From Protonemura montana (Eukaryota > Arthropoda > Insecta > Plecoptera > Nemouridae): 64,000 nt of DNA. The notes under the pieces are model-generated. The model was not told where the DNA came from. It did not search any database and saw only the letters and a program-made list of their open reading frames with translations. Positions 32,921 through 44,960 of the stretch are shown here, piece by piece; position 1 is the first letter of the stretch; each line of letters opens with the position of its first letter. The translations under genes and the position numbers were made by a program. The stretch spans positions 16,699,208 to 16,763,207 of the forward strand of contig OX387609.1 in assembly GCA_947568835.1 (NCBI GenBank), given 5' to 3'.

Positions 32921-34850
32921 TATGATTTTCTATGGAATTATCTAATATTGTATAGTACTTTATGGTGTTATATGGTAGTATATGTTATTCTATGGTATTC
33001 TATGATATTCTATGGTATTCTATGATATGCTATGGTATTCTATGGTATGCTTTGGTATTCTATGGTATTCAATGGTATTCTATGGTATTGTATGGAGTGC
33101 TAAGGTATTCTATGGTATTCTATGGTATGCTATGGTATTCTATGGTATGCTATGGTTTTCTATGGTATGCTATGGTATTCTATGGTATTCAATGGTATTC
33201 TATGGTATTCTATGGTATGCTATGGTATTCTATGGTATGCTATGGTATTCTATGGTATTCAATGGTATTCAATGGTATTCTATGGAGTGCTATGGTATTC
33301 TATGGTATTCTATGGTATTCTATGGTATTCTATGGTATTCTATGATATTCTATGGTATTCTATGGTATGCTATGGTATTCTATAATATGCTATGGTATTC
33401 TATGGAGTGCTATGGTATTATATGGTATTCTATGGTATTCTATGGTATTCTATGGTATGCTTTTGTATGCTTTGGTATTCTATGGTATGCTATGGTATTC
33501 TATGGTATGCTATGGTATTCTATGGTATTCTATGATATTCTATGGTATTCTATGGTATGCTATGGCATTCTATGGAGTGCTATGGTATTCTATGGTATTC
33601 TATGATATGCTTTGGTATTCTATGGTATTTTATGGTATTTTATGGTATTCTATGGTATTCTTTGGTATTCTATGGTATTCTATGGTATTCTATGGAATTC
33701 CATGGTTTTGTATGGTTTGTTTAGTATTGTATAGGTATTCTTTGGTATTATATAGTATTCTATGGTATTGTTTGGCATTTTTTGGTATCTTTTGGCAGTG
33801 TTTGGTGTTGTATGTAATTGTATGGTATTCTCTGGGATTTTATGGAATTTTATGGTACTCTATAGTGTTGTATGGAATTTTATGGTATTCTACGGAATTC
33901 AATAGTATTTTATGGTGTTCTATGGTATTCTATGGTGTTGTATGGAATTGTATGGTATTATATGGTATTTTATGGGTTTCTATGGTATTGTATGGTAATG
34001 TATGATGTTGTTTGATATTGTATGTTATTGTATAATATTGTATGGTATTGTTTGGTAATGTATGGTATTTTATGGGTTTCTATGGTATTGTATGGTATTC
34101 TATAGAATTCTTTATTTTTCTATGGTATTCTATGGTATTCTATGGGTTTCTATGGTATTGTATGGTGTTTATGGTATTCGATGGTATTCTATGGTGTTGT
34201 ATTGAATTGAATGGTATTCTATGGTGTTGTATGGAACTTTATGGTATTCTATGGTATTTTATGGGTTTCTTTTTTAGTGTATGGTATTGTATGGTATTGT
34301 ATGGTATGGTATGGTATGGTATTGTTTGGTATTGTATGGCTTTTTATGGTATTCTATGGGATTCTTTGGTATTGTATGGTTCTCTACGGTATTGTATGGT
34401 ATTGTTTAATATTTTATGGAAGTGTATGGTATTTTCTGGTATTTTATGGCATTCTATGGTATTCTTTGAGTATTTTTGGTATTGTATGGTATTATTTCAT
34501 ATTATATAAGTGCGTTTGGTATTGAATGGTTTTGTGTGGTATTCTATGGTTTGTATGGTAATGTAAGGTATTCAATGGGTTTCAATGGTATTTTTTAGTA
34601 TTCAGTTGTTTTGTATGGAAATATATGGTATGCTATGGTATTGTATGGTATTGTTTGGTATTGTTTGCTTTTCTTTGGTATTTTTGGTATTCTATGATGT
34701 TGTATGGAATTTTATGGTATTCTAAGGTATTGAATGGTTTTCTTTGGTATTTTATGCGTTTCTTTGGGTTTCTATAGTATTATATGGAATTTTATGGTGT
34801 TGTTAGGAATTGAATTGTATTCGATGGTATTGTATGGTATTGCATGGTTC
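32921..34850 (+). repeat. 10-bp satellite, unit E6
   Basis: The left two thirds are enriched in the variant CTATGGTATG followed by CTATGGTATTCTATGG, giving a 20-bp rhythm (about 33020-33610). The right third (from about 33700) degrades into TGTATGGTAT and TTATGGGTTT forms. Confidence 0.95.
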
Positions 34851-34947
34851 ATTTGAACGTGGTCCTTTTTAGAGGCTTTGGATAGGGCATCAAAGAAAAC
34901 TCGACAAACGTTTTAACTAAAATGGCCACACCCTCAACATCAACTGC

Positions 34948-34973
34948 AGCCGTTAGGCAGCGGGTACTGCTAG
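34948..34973 (+). other. Helitron 3' terminus, junction 7 (N to A), AGCC variant
   Basis: AGCC-GTTA-GGCA: the first stem base has changed, leaving a 3-bp core GCC/GGC with a mismatch and an outer C-G pair. CTAG is at 34970-34973. The same variant occurs at junction 10. Confidence 0.7.
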
Positions 34974-36303
34974 TTAACCTTATATAAAAGCTTTAAAATT
35001 GTGATGTTCAACTTTTTAGTTTGTGGGTAGCTGGCTGGGTGGGTGGCTGGGATGTAACCGGCCGCTCTACTGGTTATGGAAATTGCGAAATGAGACTCAA
35101 AACGTACGGAAATGGGCTAGAATTTTTCAGAATTAACTTTTACATTGGCGTGCGACATTTTCACAGCGATTAAAAATCGTTTTCATGGTGAAAAGTTGCT
35201 AAATATGACGGCAAGATATCTCAGAGCCAGGCGATGCAGCTCGATTTTATAACTATTTTAATACTCAAGTTTTTCTAGCCTCGAGCTTTGCGGTGATTTT
35301 TCATGCATTCGTAATAAAGTTTTTGATGTAATTGAGCGAAAACACATTCAATTGCGATCGTTTTACGTGAAAAAGAATTAATTTTGCTAATAAACTGACA
35401 GCTTTGATCAATTGTTTGCTATTTTGACACCACAGCAAGGTGTACGAAATCGTGAATGTATCTTCTCAGCAGTGGATCATCAGGCCAAATTAAACGTCAA
35501 AATGGGTTGAAATGTCAAACTATCTACTAAAACCCCTTTGTTTTTGGCGAAAATCGGTCAAAAACGACAGGAAATGGTTATAATTTGTACATGATTTCGA
35601 AGCATGATATGAAACGCGACATTTTTAAGGTGAGTTGATGGCATACGGCGATTTGACAGGATTCCAAATGCCATTTCATATGAAACAGGTAGGTAAGGAA
35701 AAAGTTTGACTCTTTACAGGCGTAAAAATTGTATTTTTATTGCACATTTTGTGTTCAATTGAATTTCTTTAGTTTAATTGTGTTTCATAAAGGTATAAAC
35801 ATCTTGCCGATTTAAGCCGAAATTGTTCAAATACGACGCATACTATTCAACCCCAGCCTAGACAAGATTCCACCACCAATTTCAAACGGAAATGATATTT
35901 CCGACTTTTATGCAAATCACCTGTGGGTTAACTTTCCATTGCTAGCAACCTAAGCATGGAATATGGATTTCTTAACAACCAAACTGTACTAAACATGTTT
36001 TTTAGAGATTATTCCGACAAATCTTGATTTTGAGTGACAGATCGCAAAAACAGGTGACAATTCTTTTGCATCGACGTAAGAAGCCGTGAAAAAAATTATA
36101 ATTTTCAAGACTGCCGTGAATTAGCAACAGGTTTTCAAACGCAAAGTGTTTAGTGAGAACATTTTTATTTAAATTTGTGTTTTTTTTAACGCGCAAATAC
36201 GTAATTGGTACCTATATCAAGGTACCTATTGATTGTTTTGAATGCGAAAAACAATGCATTCACAATTTCTTTGGCAATTTTAAAGGCTGTCCTGAACATT
36301 TGG
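34974..36303 (+). other. 5' region of E7
   Basis: Carries the same four GGG runs and the 70-bp block (35904-35973) as E4. It is joined to a different upstream unit (E6 instead of E3), which makes it useful for defining the 5' end. No gene seen. Confidence 0.6.
35904..35973 (+). repeat. Direct repeat, left copy (E7)
   Basis: Partner of 37755-37824. Identical to the left copy in E4. Confidence 0.8.
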
Positions 36304-37749
36304 CATAGCATAGCACAGCAAAGCATAGCATAGCATAGCAAAGCATAGCAAAGCATAGCATAGCATAGCATAGCAAAGCATAGCATAGCATAGCATAGCA
36401 TAGCATAGCAAAGCATAGCAAAGCATAGCATAGCAAAGCAAAGCAAAGCATAGCATAGCATAGCATAGCAAAGCATAGCATAGCATTGCAAAGCATAGCA
36501 TAGCATAGCATAGCATAGCATAGCATAGCATTGCATAGCATAGCATATCATAGCAAAGCATAGCATAGCATAGCATAGCATAGCATAGCAAAGCATAGAA
36601 TAGCAAAGCATAGCATAGCTTATCAAAGCATAGCATAGCAAAGCATAGCATAGCATAGCATAGCAAAGCAAAGCATAGCATAGCTTATCAAAGCATAGCA
36701 TAGCAGAGCATAGCATAGCATAGCATAGCATAGCATAGCATAGAATAGCATAGCATAGCATAGCTTATCAAAGCATAGCATAGCATAGCAAAGCATATCA
36801 TAGCAAAGCATAGCATAGCAAAGCATAGCAAAGCATAGCAAAGCATAGCATAGCATAGCATAGCATAGCAAAGCATAGCAAAGCATAGCAAAGCATAGCA
36901 AAGCAAAGCAAAGCATAGCATAGCAAAGCATAGCATAACATAACATAGCATAGCATAGCATAGCATAGAATAACAAAGCATAGCATAGCATAGCAAAGCA
37001 AAGCATAGCATAGCATAGCAAAGCATAGCAAAGCAAAGCAAAGCATAGCATTGCATAGCATAGCAAAGCATAGCATAGCATAGCATAGCATAGCATAGCA
37101 AAGCATAGCATAGCATAGCATAGCAAAGCATAGCAAAGCATAAATAAATAAATAAAATAATAAAATAATAAATAAATAAATAAATAAAATAGCAAAGCAT
37201 AGCATAGCAAAGCATAGCATAGCATTGCAAAGCATAGAATAGCATAGCATAGCTTATCAAAGCAAAGCATAGCATAGCAAAGCATATCATAGCAAAGCAT
37301 AGCATAGCATAGCATAGCATAGCATAGCAAAGCATAGCATAGCATAGCATAGCAAAGCATAGCAAAGCATAGCAAAGCATAGCATAGCAAAGCATAGCAT
37401 AGCATTGCAAAGCATAGAATAGCATAGCATAGCTTATCAAAGCATAGCATAGCATAGCAAAGCATAGCATAGCAAAGCATAGCAAAGCATAGCAAAGCAT
37501 AGCATAGAATAGCATAGCATAGCTTATCAAAGCATAGCATAGCATAGCAAAGCATATCATAGCAAAGCATAGCATAGCATAGCAAAGCATAGCATAGAAT
37601 AACAAAGCATAGCATAGCATAGCATAGCAAAGCAAAGCATAGCATAGCATAGCAAAGCATAGCAAAGCAAAGCAAAGCATAGCATAGCAAAGCATAGCAT
37701 AACATAACATAGCATAGCATAGCATAGCATAGAATAACAAAGCATGGCA
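36304..37749 (-). repeat. Pentamer satellite CATAG/CAAAG (E7)
   Basis: Matches the E4 satellite nearly pentamer for pentamer over 1.44 kb. One difference is CAAAG to CATAG near 36782. Such agreement in a fast-evolving repeat argues for very recent copying. Confidence 0.95.
37141..37190 (+). repeat. TAAA-type island inside the pentamer satellite (E7)
   Basis: Same 50-bp AT-only island as at 18868-18917. Confidence 0.85.
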
Positions 37750-37754
37750 ATCTG

Positions 37755-37824
37755 ACTTTAATGCAAATCACCTGTGGGTTTAATTTCTATTGCTAGCAAC
37801 CTAAGCATGGAATACGGATTTTAC
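37755..37824 (+). repeat. Direct repeat, right copy (E7)
   Basis: Lies between the pentamer and 41-bp satellites. Partner of 35904-35973. Confidence 0.8.
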
Positions 37825-37851
37825 AGGTTTTATATCTAGAGCTCTATTCAT

Positions 37852-38138
37852 GTTATTTGAGATCAGCTGGCTGGATCCTATGCTCTATCCAGGTTATTTG
37901 AGATCAGCTGGCTGGATCCTATGCTCTATCAAGGTTATTTGAGATCAGCTGGCTGGATCCTATGCTCTATCCAGGTTATTTGAGATCAGCTGGGTGGATC
38001 CTATGCTCTATCCAGGTTATTTGAGATCAGCTGGCTGGATCCTATGCTCTATCCAGGTTATTTGAGATCAGCTGGCTGGATCCTATGCTCTATCCATGTT
38101 ATTTGAGATCAGCTGGCTGGATCCTATGCTCTATCCAG
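37852..38138 (+). repeat. 41-bp satellite x 7 (E7)
   Basis: Seven units, including the same odd units as E4 (CTATCAAGG in the third unit boundary, AGCTGGGTGG in the fourth). Confidence 0.95.
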
Positions 38139-38242
38139 ATTATTTTAAATCAGCAGTTTGTATCTTTACATCTATTGGGCAATGGGCTTTAATAATGCCT
38201 TCTGAATGTACATTAAAAGATATATTTTAAAAAGAAATATAT

Positions 38243-38437
38243 CCCAGGTCTGAGGACCTAGGTAATGGACTAGGGCCATATTTGAGTAATGATCTGGCCA
38301 TCGGGCATGCCCGCAGAGCATAGGGTAGCTACTGGTGAAGAGGCAAAATGCTTATTTAAATCGAAAGGGCCAAAAACTATATTTTCTTATTCATTTTCTT
38401 AGTTCTTTGGGTGGTGGTCCCATAAAAGGCTTTAAAA
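38243..38437 (+). repeat. Modules Y then X in the 5' part of E7
   Basis: Y 38243-38334 with CGGGCATGCCCG, then X 38362-38437. The 3' partners are X 46582-46659 and Y 46699-46792. Confidence 0.65.
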
Positions 38438-38668
38438 AGGCACAGGTAAATATTTTGTGTTCAATTGTGTTTCTTTAATGAGTTTTCAGATAAATTTAGT
38501 AGTGATTTAACGCGTAATTAATTAGTAAACCTCTAAAGACACATTATTATGATCACTGACCACAATAATTTGACTTCTGGCTTCATTCATTTACAGCGTG
38601 TAGCATCGACAGCTTCTTATGGCACGTAATTTAAATCGTCGCGCGTGGTGTTCAAGTTTGAATTTGCG

Positions 38669-38851
38669 TGACGTCATTTTACGTAGCGGGTTGTTGGTTA
38701 CCGCTTTTTGATCGGCATCCACGCTCGGCAATTAGTCACACTCCCAAAGCCCGCCAGCCGCCATTTGCTATAGCAGTTAGTATAGCATGAGAGTGCGGAT
38801 TACCTACACGGCGAAACACTCTTGTGGGGAAGAATTTCGTCGCTATTCAAG
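38669..38851 (+). promoter_or_regulatory. Probable promoter and 5' exon, E7
   Basis: TGACGTCA at 38669-38676. The exon-like end TATTCAAG is at 38851. Same sequence as in E4. Confidence 0.4.
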
Positions 38852-39347
38852 GTAATCTTATTTCAGATTTAATTTGCATGTCACAATATCCAGTAATAGT
38901 CAACCACTGATATCATCAAGTGATTCAATTATTTATAGTGATTTTATAGCGTTTAGCTTCTTAATTATTAAAATTATCGTTCATCATCAAGACTGGAAAG
39001 CATACATTTTGCCCGTCTTGTGGATATTTCCATGACGTCATTTTTACGTAACATGATGCAATCGCTCGACGCGATTCTCATCCCCCTCCCCAACCCTCCC
39101 ATGCCCACCGTTCCAACAATTAGAAGTGTGTTCAACATGGCGTCCAAGCTCGCATTCGAAGCAAATTAGCATATTTCTTTGTAAAGAAACTGAAGTGATT
39201 GTTGTGCATATTAAAGCATACATTTAGCCTGGCATGATATTTGCGTGAGGTCATTTTTATTGAACATGGCGGTCGGTTCGTGCTCAGCCATTCCCGCGTC
39301 AGCTCGGCTACGCTAGGCATTACTAAAGCCTCGCTTTCTTTACACAG
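38852..39347 (+). other. Putative 5'UTR intron, E7 (496 bp)
   Basis: GTAATC donor, TTTCTTTACACAG acceptor abutting ATG 39348. The second TGACGTCA is at 39033-39040. Confidence 0.5.
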
Positions 39348-42300
39348 ATGCCACCTAAGAAGCGTGTAAATCTGACGTCTCGGAAGGGCGGGAAAGGTGC
39401 AACGGCAAGAGCGGTGAGCGCGGCGGCGAGGAAAAGGGCTGCTGCTGACGAGAGAGCGAGGACGAGAGAGACGGCTGAGCGCGCCGACCATCAGGCGACT
39501 GCTAGCCCGTCGACGTCGACGCTTGACGAGCAGCGTCCTTTTCTTTCCGCTTATCTCGAAGAAGCCCCGGTGAGTGTCTTAAAGCATGATTCATTATTAG
39601 AACAGGCCGCACCCGCTTCTCTTCCAGCTTTTTATGATCAACCCTCTACAAGCCGCTATCTGCATTCCTTTTCCGACAATGTGCCATCTGTACTCCCATC
39701 CCTTGACCAGACTCAGATCCTGGAAAATTCAGTTGGCCAGCTCCAAGAGGATAAGAACGTGCAAGTAGTAGCAAACGAACGGAGTGCCCGACTAGCGGAA
39801 AAAGCTAGAAATGCTCGCCAGCGCAGAAAGGCTGAGGATGAGGCCCAGCGTCTTCTGCGTCTGGCCCAGGTTGCCGAGTCGAAGCGTCGACGACTAGACG
39901 AAGCTTCTGAGGAACAACGCCTACAGCTTCTTGCTGAAAAGGCCGAGTCTGAGCGCCTCCGCTTGGCAAAATGTACAGAAGAACAGCGCCTTCAGCGACT
40001 GGCCCTTAAGGCAGAGTCAAAGCGTTGCCTATTGAGTGACGAAACTGACGAACAGCGCCTTCAGCGACTAGCCCTTAAGGCAGAGTCAAAGCGTCGCCGC
40101 TTGAGTAACGAAGCTGACGAACAGCGCCTTCAACGATTGGCCCTTAAGGCAGAGGCAGAGCGTCATCGTTTGAGTGACGAAGCTGACGAACAGCGCCTTC
40201 AGCGACTAGCCCTTAAGGCAGAGGCAGAGCGTCATCGCTTGAATGACGAAGCTGACCAACAGCGCCTTCAGCGACTAGCCCTTAAGGCAGAGTCAAAGCG
40301 TCGCCGCTTGAGTGACGAATCTGAGGAACAGCGCCTTCAGCGATTAAGCCAGAAGGCAGTCCAAACGCAGTGTGAAAGGCAGCATGAGACTACAGAGGCG
40401 CGCGAGAGCCGATTAGTCGCCGCGCGGGAGCGATCTCAGCAGCGTCGAAATGCCGAGACCAGGGATAAGCTCGCGGCGTTCGAAGTGGAAGTCTCTCAGC
40501 GCGCTGAGGAGGAGGCGTCTCAACGCGCCCAAGAGGCTGAACTAGAGCAAAGCCAGCGAGTCGCGGTCGAGGCTATTGACGTGGCAGACGATCAGTTCGA
40601 ACCTGATCTTGCTCCAGTAAACCTTCATCCTTTCCACTTGGAGGCTGCACGGCAAGACGTCGCTGACGTCGCCCTATTTCACTGCGGCAGCATGGACGAA
40701 GTATGCAGGGTGTGCGGCGCTCTGTACTTCGCAGGAGAGCGTCCATCTGACAAAATTTACAAACTCTGTTGTCACTCGGGCAACGTAATCCTCGAGCCTC
40801 TCCTCGCGTATCCCGATTTAATGCATGCGTTGCTGACCGGAGATCATTGCGAGTCTAAGAACTTCCGCAAAAACATCCGGTCGTACAACAGTTCGCTCTC
40901 CTTCGCTTCAGTCGGAGTTAAGACGGACATCCCCCAGGGCCGTGGCACATACTGTTTTCGTGTCCATGGCAACATCCAGCACAGGATCGGCCATATGGGG
41001 CAGGCGGTGCAGAAGCCCCTCTATTCGCACCTGTACTTTCTTGACGCGGAACAAGCGAAGACGCATCGAATGGACAGGCGCCAGAATGCTAATCTGCTAC
41101 CCAACCTGCTTCATGAGCTGGACGCGCTGGTTCGCGAAATAAATCCTTTTGCCCAAGGGCTTAAAACGTTAGGTCAGGTGGAGGCCGACGACAGGATCCG
41201 TGCAGCTGCCGAGGGGCGACCCGAGGTCATGGCCGAACTGCGTTTCGTGGATGACCGACGGCGGCTGTACGAAAATCCTACGGCCCATGAGGTGGCCGTT
41301 GTTTATCAGAGCGTTGACGGTGGCATGCCTCCTCTAGGACGTGATATTCGTATCCATACTCGTGGCGGATTTATTGAGCAGCTGTCTGTCCTGTCGCCCA
41401 ACACGGATCCGCTCAGCTACGTGCTGTTGTTCCCGCGTGGAGAACCCGGCTGGCAACGAGGTATGCCGCACACCAGGCAATCTAAGCACAGCGTCGTCAC
41501 TCTAATGGAGTTTTATAGCCATCGACTCCACGAGCGTGTCGGCGCCTTCCATCCAGTGCTGCACGCCGGCAAGCTGACGCAGCAGTTTATGGTAGACGCC
41601 TATATCAAGGTTGAGGGCAATCGCCTTGAGTTCGTCATCAGGAACCAGAAAACGCTGCGCGCCGAACTCTACAGTGGGCTCATGGACCACTTGGCGAACC
41701 GTGCTGAGCGGCAGGGCTGCAATGTCGGGAAGATGGTGATTCTGCCTTCCAGTTTCATCGGAAGCCCCAGGCATTGCCAGCAGCTATATCAAGACGCTAT
41801 GAGTATCGTCACCAAGTTTGGAAAACCCGATCTTTTCCTTACTATGACGTGTAATCCGAAGTGGCCTGAGATTCAGACGAGCCTAGCGGCGTACGAAAGG
41901 GCAGAAGACCGACCCGATCTCACCGCGCGAGTATTCCAACTTAAACTCAAGGAGCTCATGTCTGATCTCACCAAGAGGCACGTGCTGGGCGTTCCCATGG
42001 CTCACTTCCACGTGATCGAGTTCCAAAAACGTGGACTCCCTCACGCTCACATCCTGGTAATCCTTCGCGACGAGGACAAGATCCGCACTCCCGAGGAGGT
42101 AGACGCACTTATCTGTGCCGAGTTGCCCGATCCGGTGACCGAGGAGAGACTGCACAAGGTCATCGTGTCGTCGATGATCCACGGCCCGTGCGGCGCTCGG
42201 AACATGTCCTCTGTGTGCATGGAGGACGGAAAGTGTAAGAAGAAGTTCCCCAAGTCGTTCACAGATGTGACTGTGGTCAACGAGGGGGGTTTCACCGTCT

Positions 42301-44960
42301 ATCGCCGTCGAGAGAGCGGGCAGACGCATACCATCTCAGGAAGAGTGGTCGACAACCGAGACGTAGTGCCTTACAACAAGTACTTAAGCTCCAAGTTTGA
42401 CTGCCACCTGAACATCGAGCACTGTGGATCCGCGAAGACGGTCAAGTACCTGTGCAAGTACGTGTACAAAGGTCACGACTGTGCCAGGGTCCAGCTCCGC
42501 GTCTCTGTCCCCGCGGAGGGCGATCATGAGCCACGTCCAGCGCACGGTGCCCAGCAAGAGTTGGTGTGGGACGAGGTCTCACAGTTCATCGACTCTCGCT
42601 ACGTGAGTCCCCAAGAGGCTGCGTGGAGAATTTTCGGATTTGAAATGCACGAAAAGTCGCACACTATCATCCGTTTGGCGATCCACCTCGAGGGTGACCA
42701 CATGGTCACGTTCCGTCCTGGAGACGAGGAAGCCGCAGCAGAACGCGGCAGGGCTGCGCTGACTACGCTGACGGCATGGTTTGCGCTGAATAGTAGCAAC
42801 CCGGCGGCACGGCAGTACAAGTACATCGACATCCCGTACCACTTCCGTTTCGAGGGCAAAGCGTGGAAGCCACGTAAGCGAGGTGCCGGCTCCATCATCA
42901 GCCGAATGTACTCCGTGACGCCCCGGCAGATCGAGCGATACCATCTTCGTCTCCTTTTGCTACACGTCGCCGGCGCCACCTCATTCGAGGACGTGCGCAC
43001 GTTCCAGGGTAGGGTTTACGCTACCTTCAAGGAAGCTGCCATCGCACGCAACCTGCTAATGGACGACGACGAGTGGCAGAAATGTCTGCAGGAGGCGGTT
43101 GCTATAAAGATGCCAAACGAACTTCGTCAGCTGTTTGCTATCATTTGCGCGTTCTGTCAGCCTCTTGACCCGCTGTCTCTATGGGAGCGTTTCAAGGGCG
43201 ATTTCTGCGAAGATTTCGCCCGAGAACACGACCCCATCGAGGCAGAACAGTTGGCCCTGAATTCCATCCAGTCCGTCCTTGCCCTACACCGCCTGACCAA
43301 CGCCGAAATCGGTTTGCCGGCGCCTCGAGTGCCAGTCATCGTTGCTGTCGACGAGCAGTTCGACCAGACCGCCGAAAGGGAAGAGGCCGAGGAGAACTTG
43401 GTGAAGCTCAACGGCAGGCAGCGCGTGGCATTCGACGCGGTGATGGCAGCAATCGACGACCCGAACGCCGAGCAGAGGTGCTTCTACCTGGACGGCCCGG
43501 GCGGCAGCGGGAAGACCTTCCTATACAACACCCTCATCAGCACGCTGCGAGCCCGAGGCGAGCGAGCCGTGGCCGTCGCGTGGACGGGCATTGCGGCGAC
43601 GTTACTGAAGGGAGGGAGGACCTGCCACTCGCGATTTCGATTGCCTGTTCCGATTGTGGAAAACAGCACGTCTGGCGTGAAGCCCAACTCCGCCGAGGGC
43701 GCTTCGCTGAGGGCGGCCAAGGTCATCATCTTGGATGAAGGACCCATGGCGCCTCTGCTGGCCCTGAACGTGATCGAGCGGACGCTAAGAGACGTGACCA
43801 ACGATGAGCGTCCGTTTGGCGGAAAGGTGATCGTTATCGGCGGGGATTTTAGGCAGTGCCTCCCAGTCGTTCGAAATGGCAACCGAACGACCATTGTCGA
43901 GCAATGCATTAAGCGTGGCGCGCTTTGGTCGTTGTTCCGCACCCTCGAGCTGCGCGCGAACATGCGCGCCAACCCAGGCGAAGTAGAGTTCGTCGAGTGG
44001 CTCTTGCGTGTCGGAAACGGCGAGATTTTGAATGACTGCCACCTCCCGGATGACACCATCGCATTACCTGTCCAATGCGTCGTGGACTGCGTCATTGACG
44101 CCGTCTTCGGCACGAGCATTAGTGCTGCCGAGATGGCCGTGATGCAAGACCATGCCATCCTCTGCCCGAAGAACGTGGAGTCTTTGAACATCAATGACAA
44201 CGTTCTTGAGCGCCTCGAAGGTGACGTGTTCGAATACTGCAGCGCCGACACTGTCGATGTCAGTGAAGGCGAAGATGGCGACGTTTTGGCTACCGATTAT
44301 CCCGTAGAATATCTAAATTCATTAACGCCATCCGGGATGCCACCGCACAAGCTTCGTCTGAAAGTTCATGCAATCGTGATGCTCATGAGGAACGTCGACG
44401 TGAGAGCCGGCCTATGCAATGGGACTCGACTCAGCGTTGTTGCACTCCACGAGCACGTGATCGACTGCAGGATCATCGGAGGGCGCTGTGCGGGACGACG
44501 CACTTTCCTATGTAGAGTCAACCTAACTCCCTCGGACATTGGCATGCCCTTTACGATGACAAGGCGCCAGTTTCCGATCCGTCTGGCATTCGCCATGACC
44601 ATCAATAAAGCCCAGGGTCAATCTTTAAAGAGGGTGGGAATTCATTTAGAAAAACCAGTATTCGGACACGGTCAGCTATACGTGGCGCTTTCTCGGGCTC
44701 GCTCTTTGGACTCAATCTTCGTGGCAGTCGCCGGTAACGAGGCGCAGGGCAAGTTGATCGTCTCGAGCAACACCACCTTCACCAAGAACATCGTGTACCA
44801 GGAGGTGCTCGAGATTCATGCGCCGGACCACCAGGCAGCGGATCCTTCCTCGCGTAGTGGCTATCAAGAGGCTGACCAGCAGGCCCTTGAGCAGTCGCTT
44901 AGTCAACTCGCTGTATCGGATGCGGATGAAGAAGTTCCAATGGACGCCTCCTCCTCCTAA
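39348..44960 (+). CDS. Helitron Rep-helicase transposase, copy 3 (intact, 1,870 aa)
   Basis: It differs from copy 2 by one residue: Tyr instead of Cys at position 1159. Tyr is also found in copies 1 and 4, so Cys is the derived state in copy 2. A few silent changes exist, for example CCGTTT for CCGTTC in the PFGG codons near 43815. All catalytic motifs stand at the same residue numbers: HUH 899-901, tyrosines 1034 and 1038, Walker A 1383-1390, Walker B 1463-1464, GGDFRQ 1498-1503, SRAR 1782-1785. With copy 2 this is the best candidate for the active source of transposase in the array, acting on its own ends and on those of the neighbouring N units. Whether it is expressed cannot be told from the sequence. 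Confidence 0.93.
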   Translation: MPPKKRVNLTSRKGGKGATARAVSAAARKRAAADERARTRETAERADHQATASPSTSTLDEQRPFLSAYLEEAPVSVLKHDSLLEQAAPASLPAFYDQPSTSRYLHSFSDNVPSVLPSLDQTQILENSVGQLQEDKNVQVVANERSARLAEKARNARQRRKAEDEAQRLLRLAQVAESKRRRLDEASEEQRLQLLAEKAESERLRLAKCTEEQRLQRLALKAESKRCLLSDETDEQRLQRLALKAESKRRRLSNEADEQRLQRLALKAEAERHRLSDEADEQRLQRLALKAEAERHRLNDEADQQRLQRLALKAESKRRRLSDESEEQRLQRLSQKAVQTQCERQHETTEARESRLVAARERSQQRRNAETRDKLAAFEVEVSQRAEEEASQRAQEAELEQSQRVAVEAIDVADDQFEPDLAPVNLHPFHLEAARQDVADVALFHCGSMDEVCRVCGALYFAGERPSDKIYKLCCHSGNVILEPLLAYPDLMHALLTGDHCESKNFRKNIRSYNSSLSFASVGVKTDIPQGRGTYCFRVHGNIQHRIGHMGQAVQKPLYSHLYFLDAEQAKTHRMDRRQNANLLPNLLHELDALVREINPFAQGLKTLGQVEADDRIRAAAEGRPEVMAELRFVDDRRRLYENPTAHEVAVVYQSVDGGMPPLGRDIRIHTRGGFIEQLSVLSPNTDPLSYVLLFPRGEPGWQRGMPHTRQSKHSVVTLMEFYSHRLHERVGAFHPVLHAGKLTQQFMVDAYIKVEGNRLEFVIRNQKTLRAELYSGLMDHLANRAERQGCNVGKMVILPSSFIGSPRHCQQLYQDAMSIVTKFGKPDLFLTMTCNPKWPEIQTSLAAYERAEDRPDLTARVFQLKLKELMSDLTKRHVLGVPMAHFHVIEFQKRGLPHAHILVILRDEDKIRTPEEVDALICAELPDPVTEERLHKVIVSSMIHGPCGARNMSSVCMEDGKCKKKFPKSFTDVTVVNEGGFTVYRRRESGQTHTISGRVVDNRDVVPYNKYLSSKFDCHLNIEHCGSAKTVKYLCKYVYKGHDCARVQLRVSVPAEGDHEPRPAHGAQQELVWDEVSQFIDSRYVSPQEAAWRIFGFEMHEKSHTIIRLAIHLEGDHMVTFRPGDEEAAAERGRAALTTLTAWFALNSSNPAARQYKYIDIPYHFRFEGKAWKPRKRGAGSIISRMYSVTPRQIERYHLRLLLLHVAGATSFEDVRTFQGRVYATFKEAAIARNLLMDDDEWQKCLQEAVAIKMPNELRQLFAIICAFCQPLDPLSLWERFKGDFCEDFAREHDPIEAEQLALNSIQSVLALHRLTNAEIGLPAPRVPVIVAVDEQFDQTAEREEAEENLVKLNGRQRVAFDAVMAAIDDPNAEQRCFYLDGPGGSGKTFLYNTLISTLRARGERAVAVAWTGIAATLLKGGRTCHSRFRLPVPIVENSTSGVKPNSAEGASLRAAKVIILDEGPMAPLLALNVIERTLRDVTNDERPFGGKVIVIGGDFRQCLPVVRNGNRTTIVEQCIKRGALWSLFRTLELRANMRANPGEVEFVEWLLRVGNGEILNDCHLPDDTIALPVQCVVDCVIDAVFGTSISAAEMAVMQDHAILCPKNVESLNINDNVLERLEGDVFEYCSADTVDVSEGEDGDVLATDYPVEYLNSLTPSGMPPHKLRLKVHAIVMLMRNVDVRAGLCNGTRLSVVALHEHVIDCRIIGGRCAGRRTFLCRVNLTPSDIGMPFTMTRRQFPIRLAFAMTINKAQGQSLKRVGIHLEKPVFGHGQLYVALSRARSLDSIFVAVAGNEAQGKLIVSSNTTFTKNIVYQEVLEIHAPDHQAADPSSRSGYQEADQQALEQSLSQLAVSDADEEVPMDASSS
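39909..40358 (+). repeat. 69-bp coding minisatellite in copy 3
   Basis: Six full units plus a partial, identical in order and sequence to copy 2, including the unusual unit AESKRCLLSDET. Confidence 0.85.

Larger units (their letters stand above)
31644..34973 (+). mobile_element. Non-autonomous Helitron unit E6 (3,330 bp)
   Basis: The 5' region is of the N type (ATCTTTAGGCCAAATTAAACG at the branch point). The satellite is distinct, and the tail holds GTGGTCCTTTTTAGAGGCTTTGG and CATCAACTGCAGCC, which it shares with E9. It sits between N unit E5 and autonomous unit E7. Confidence 0.75.
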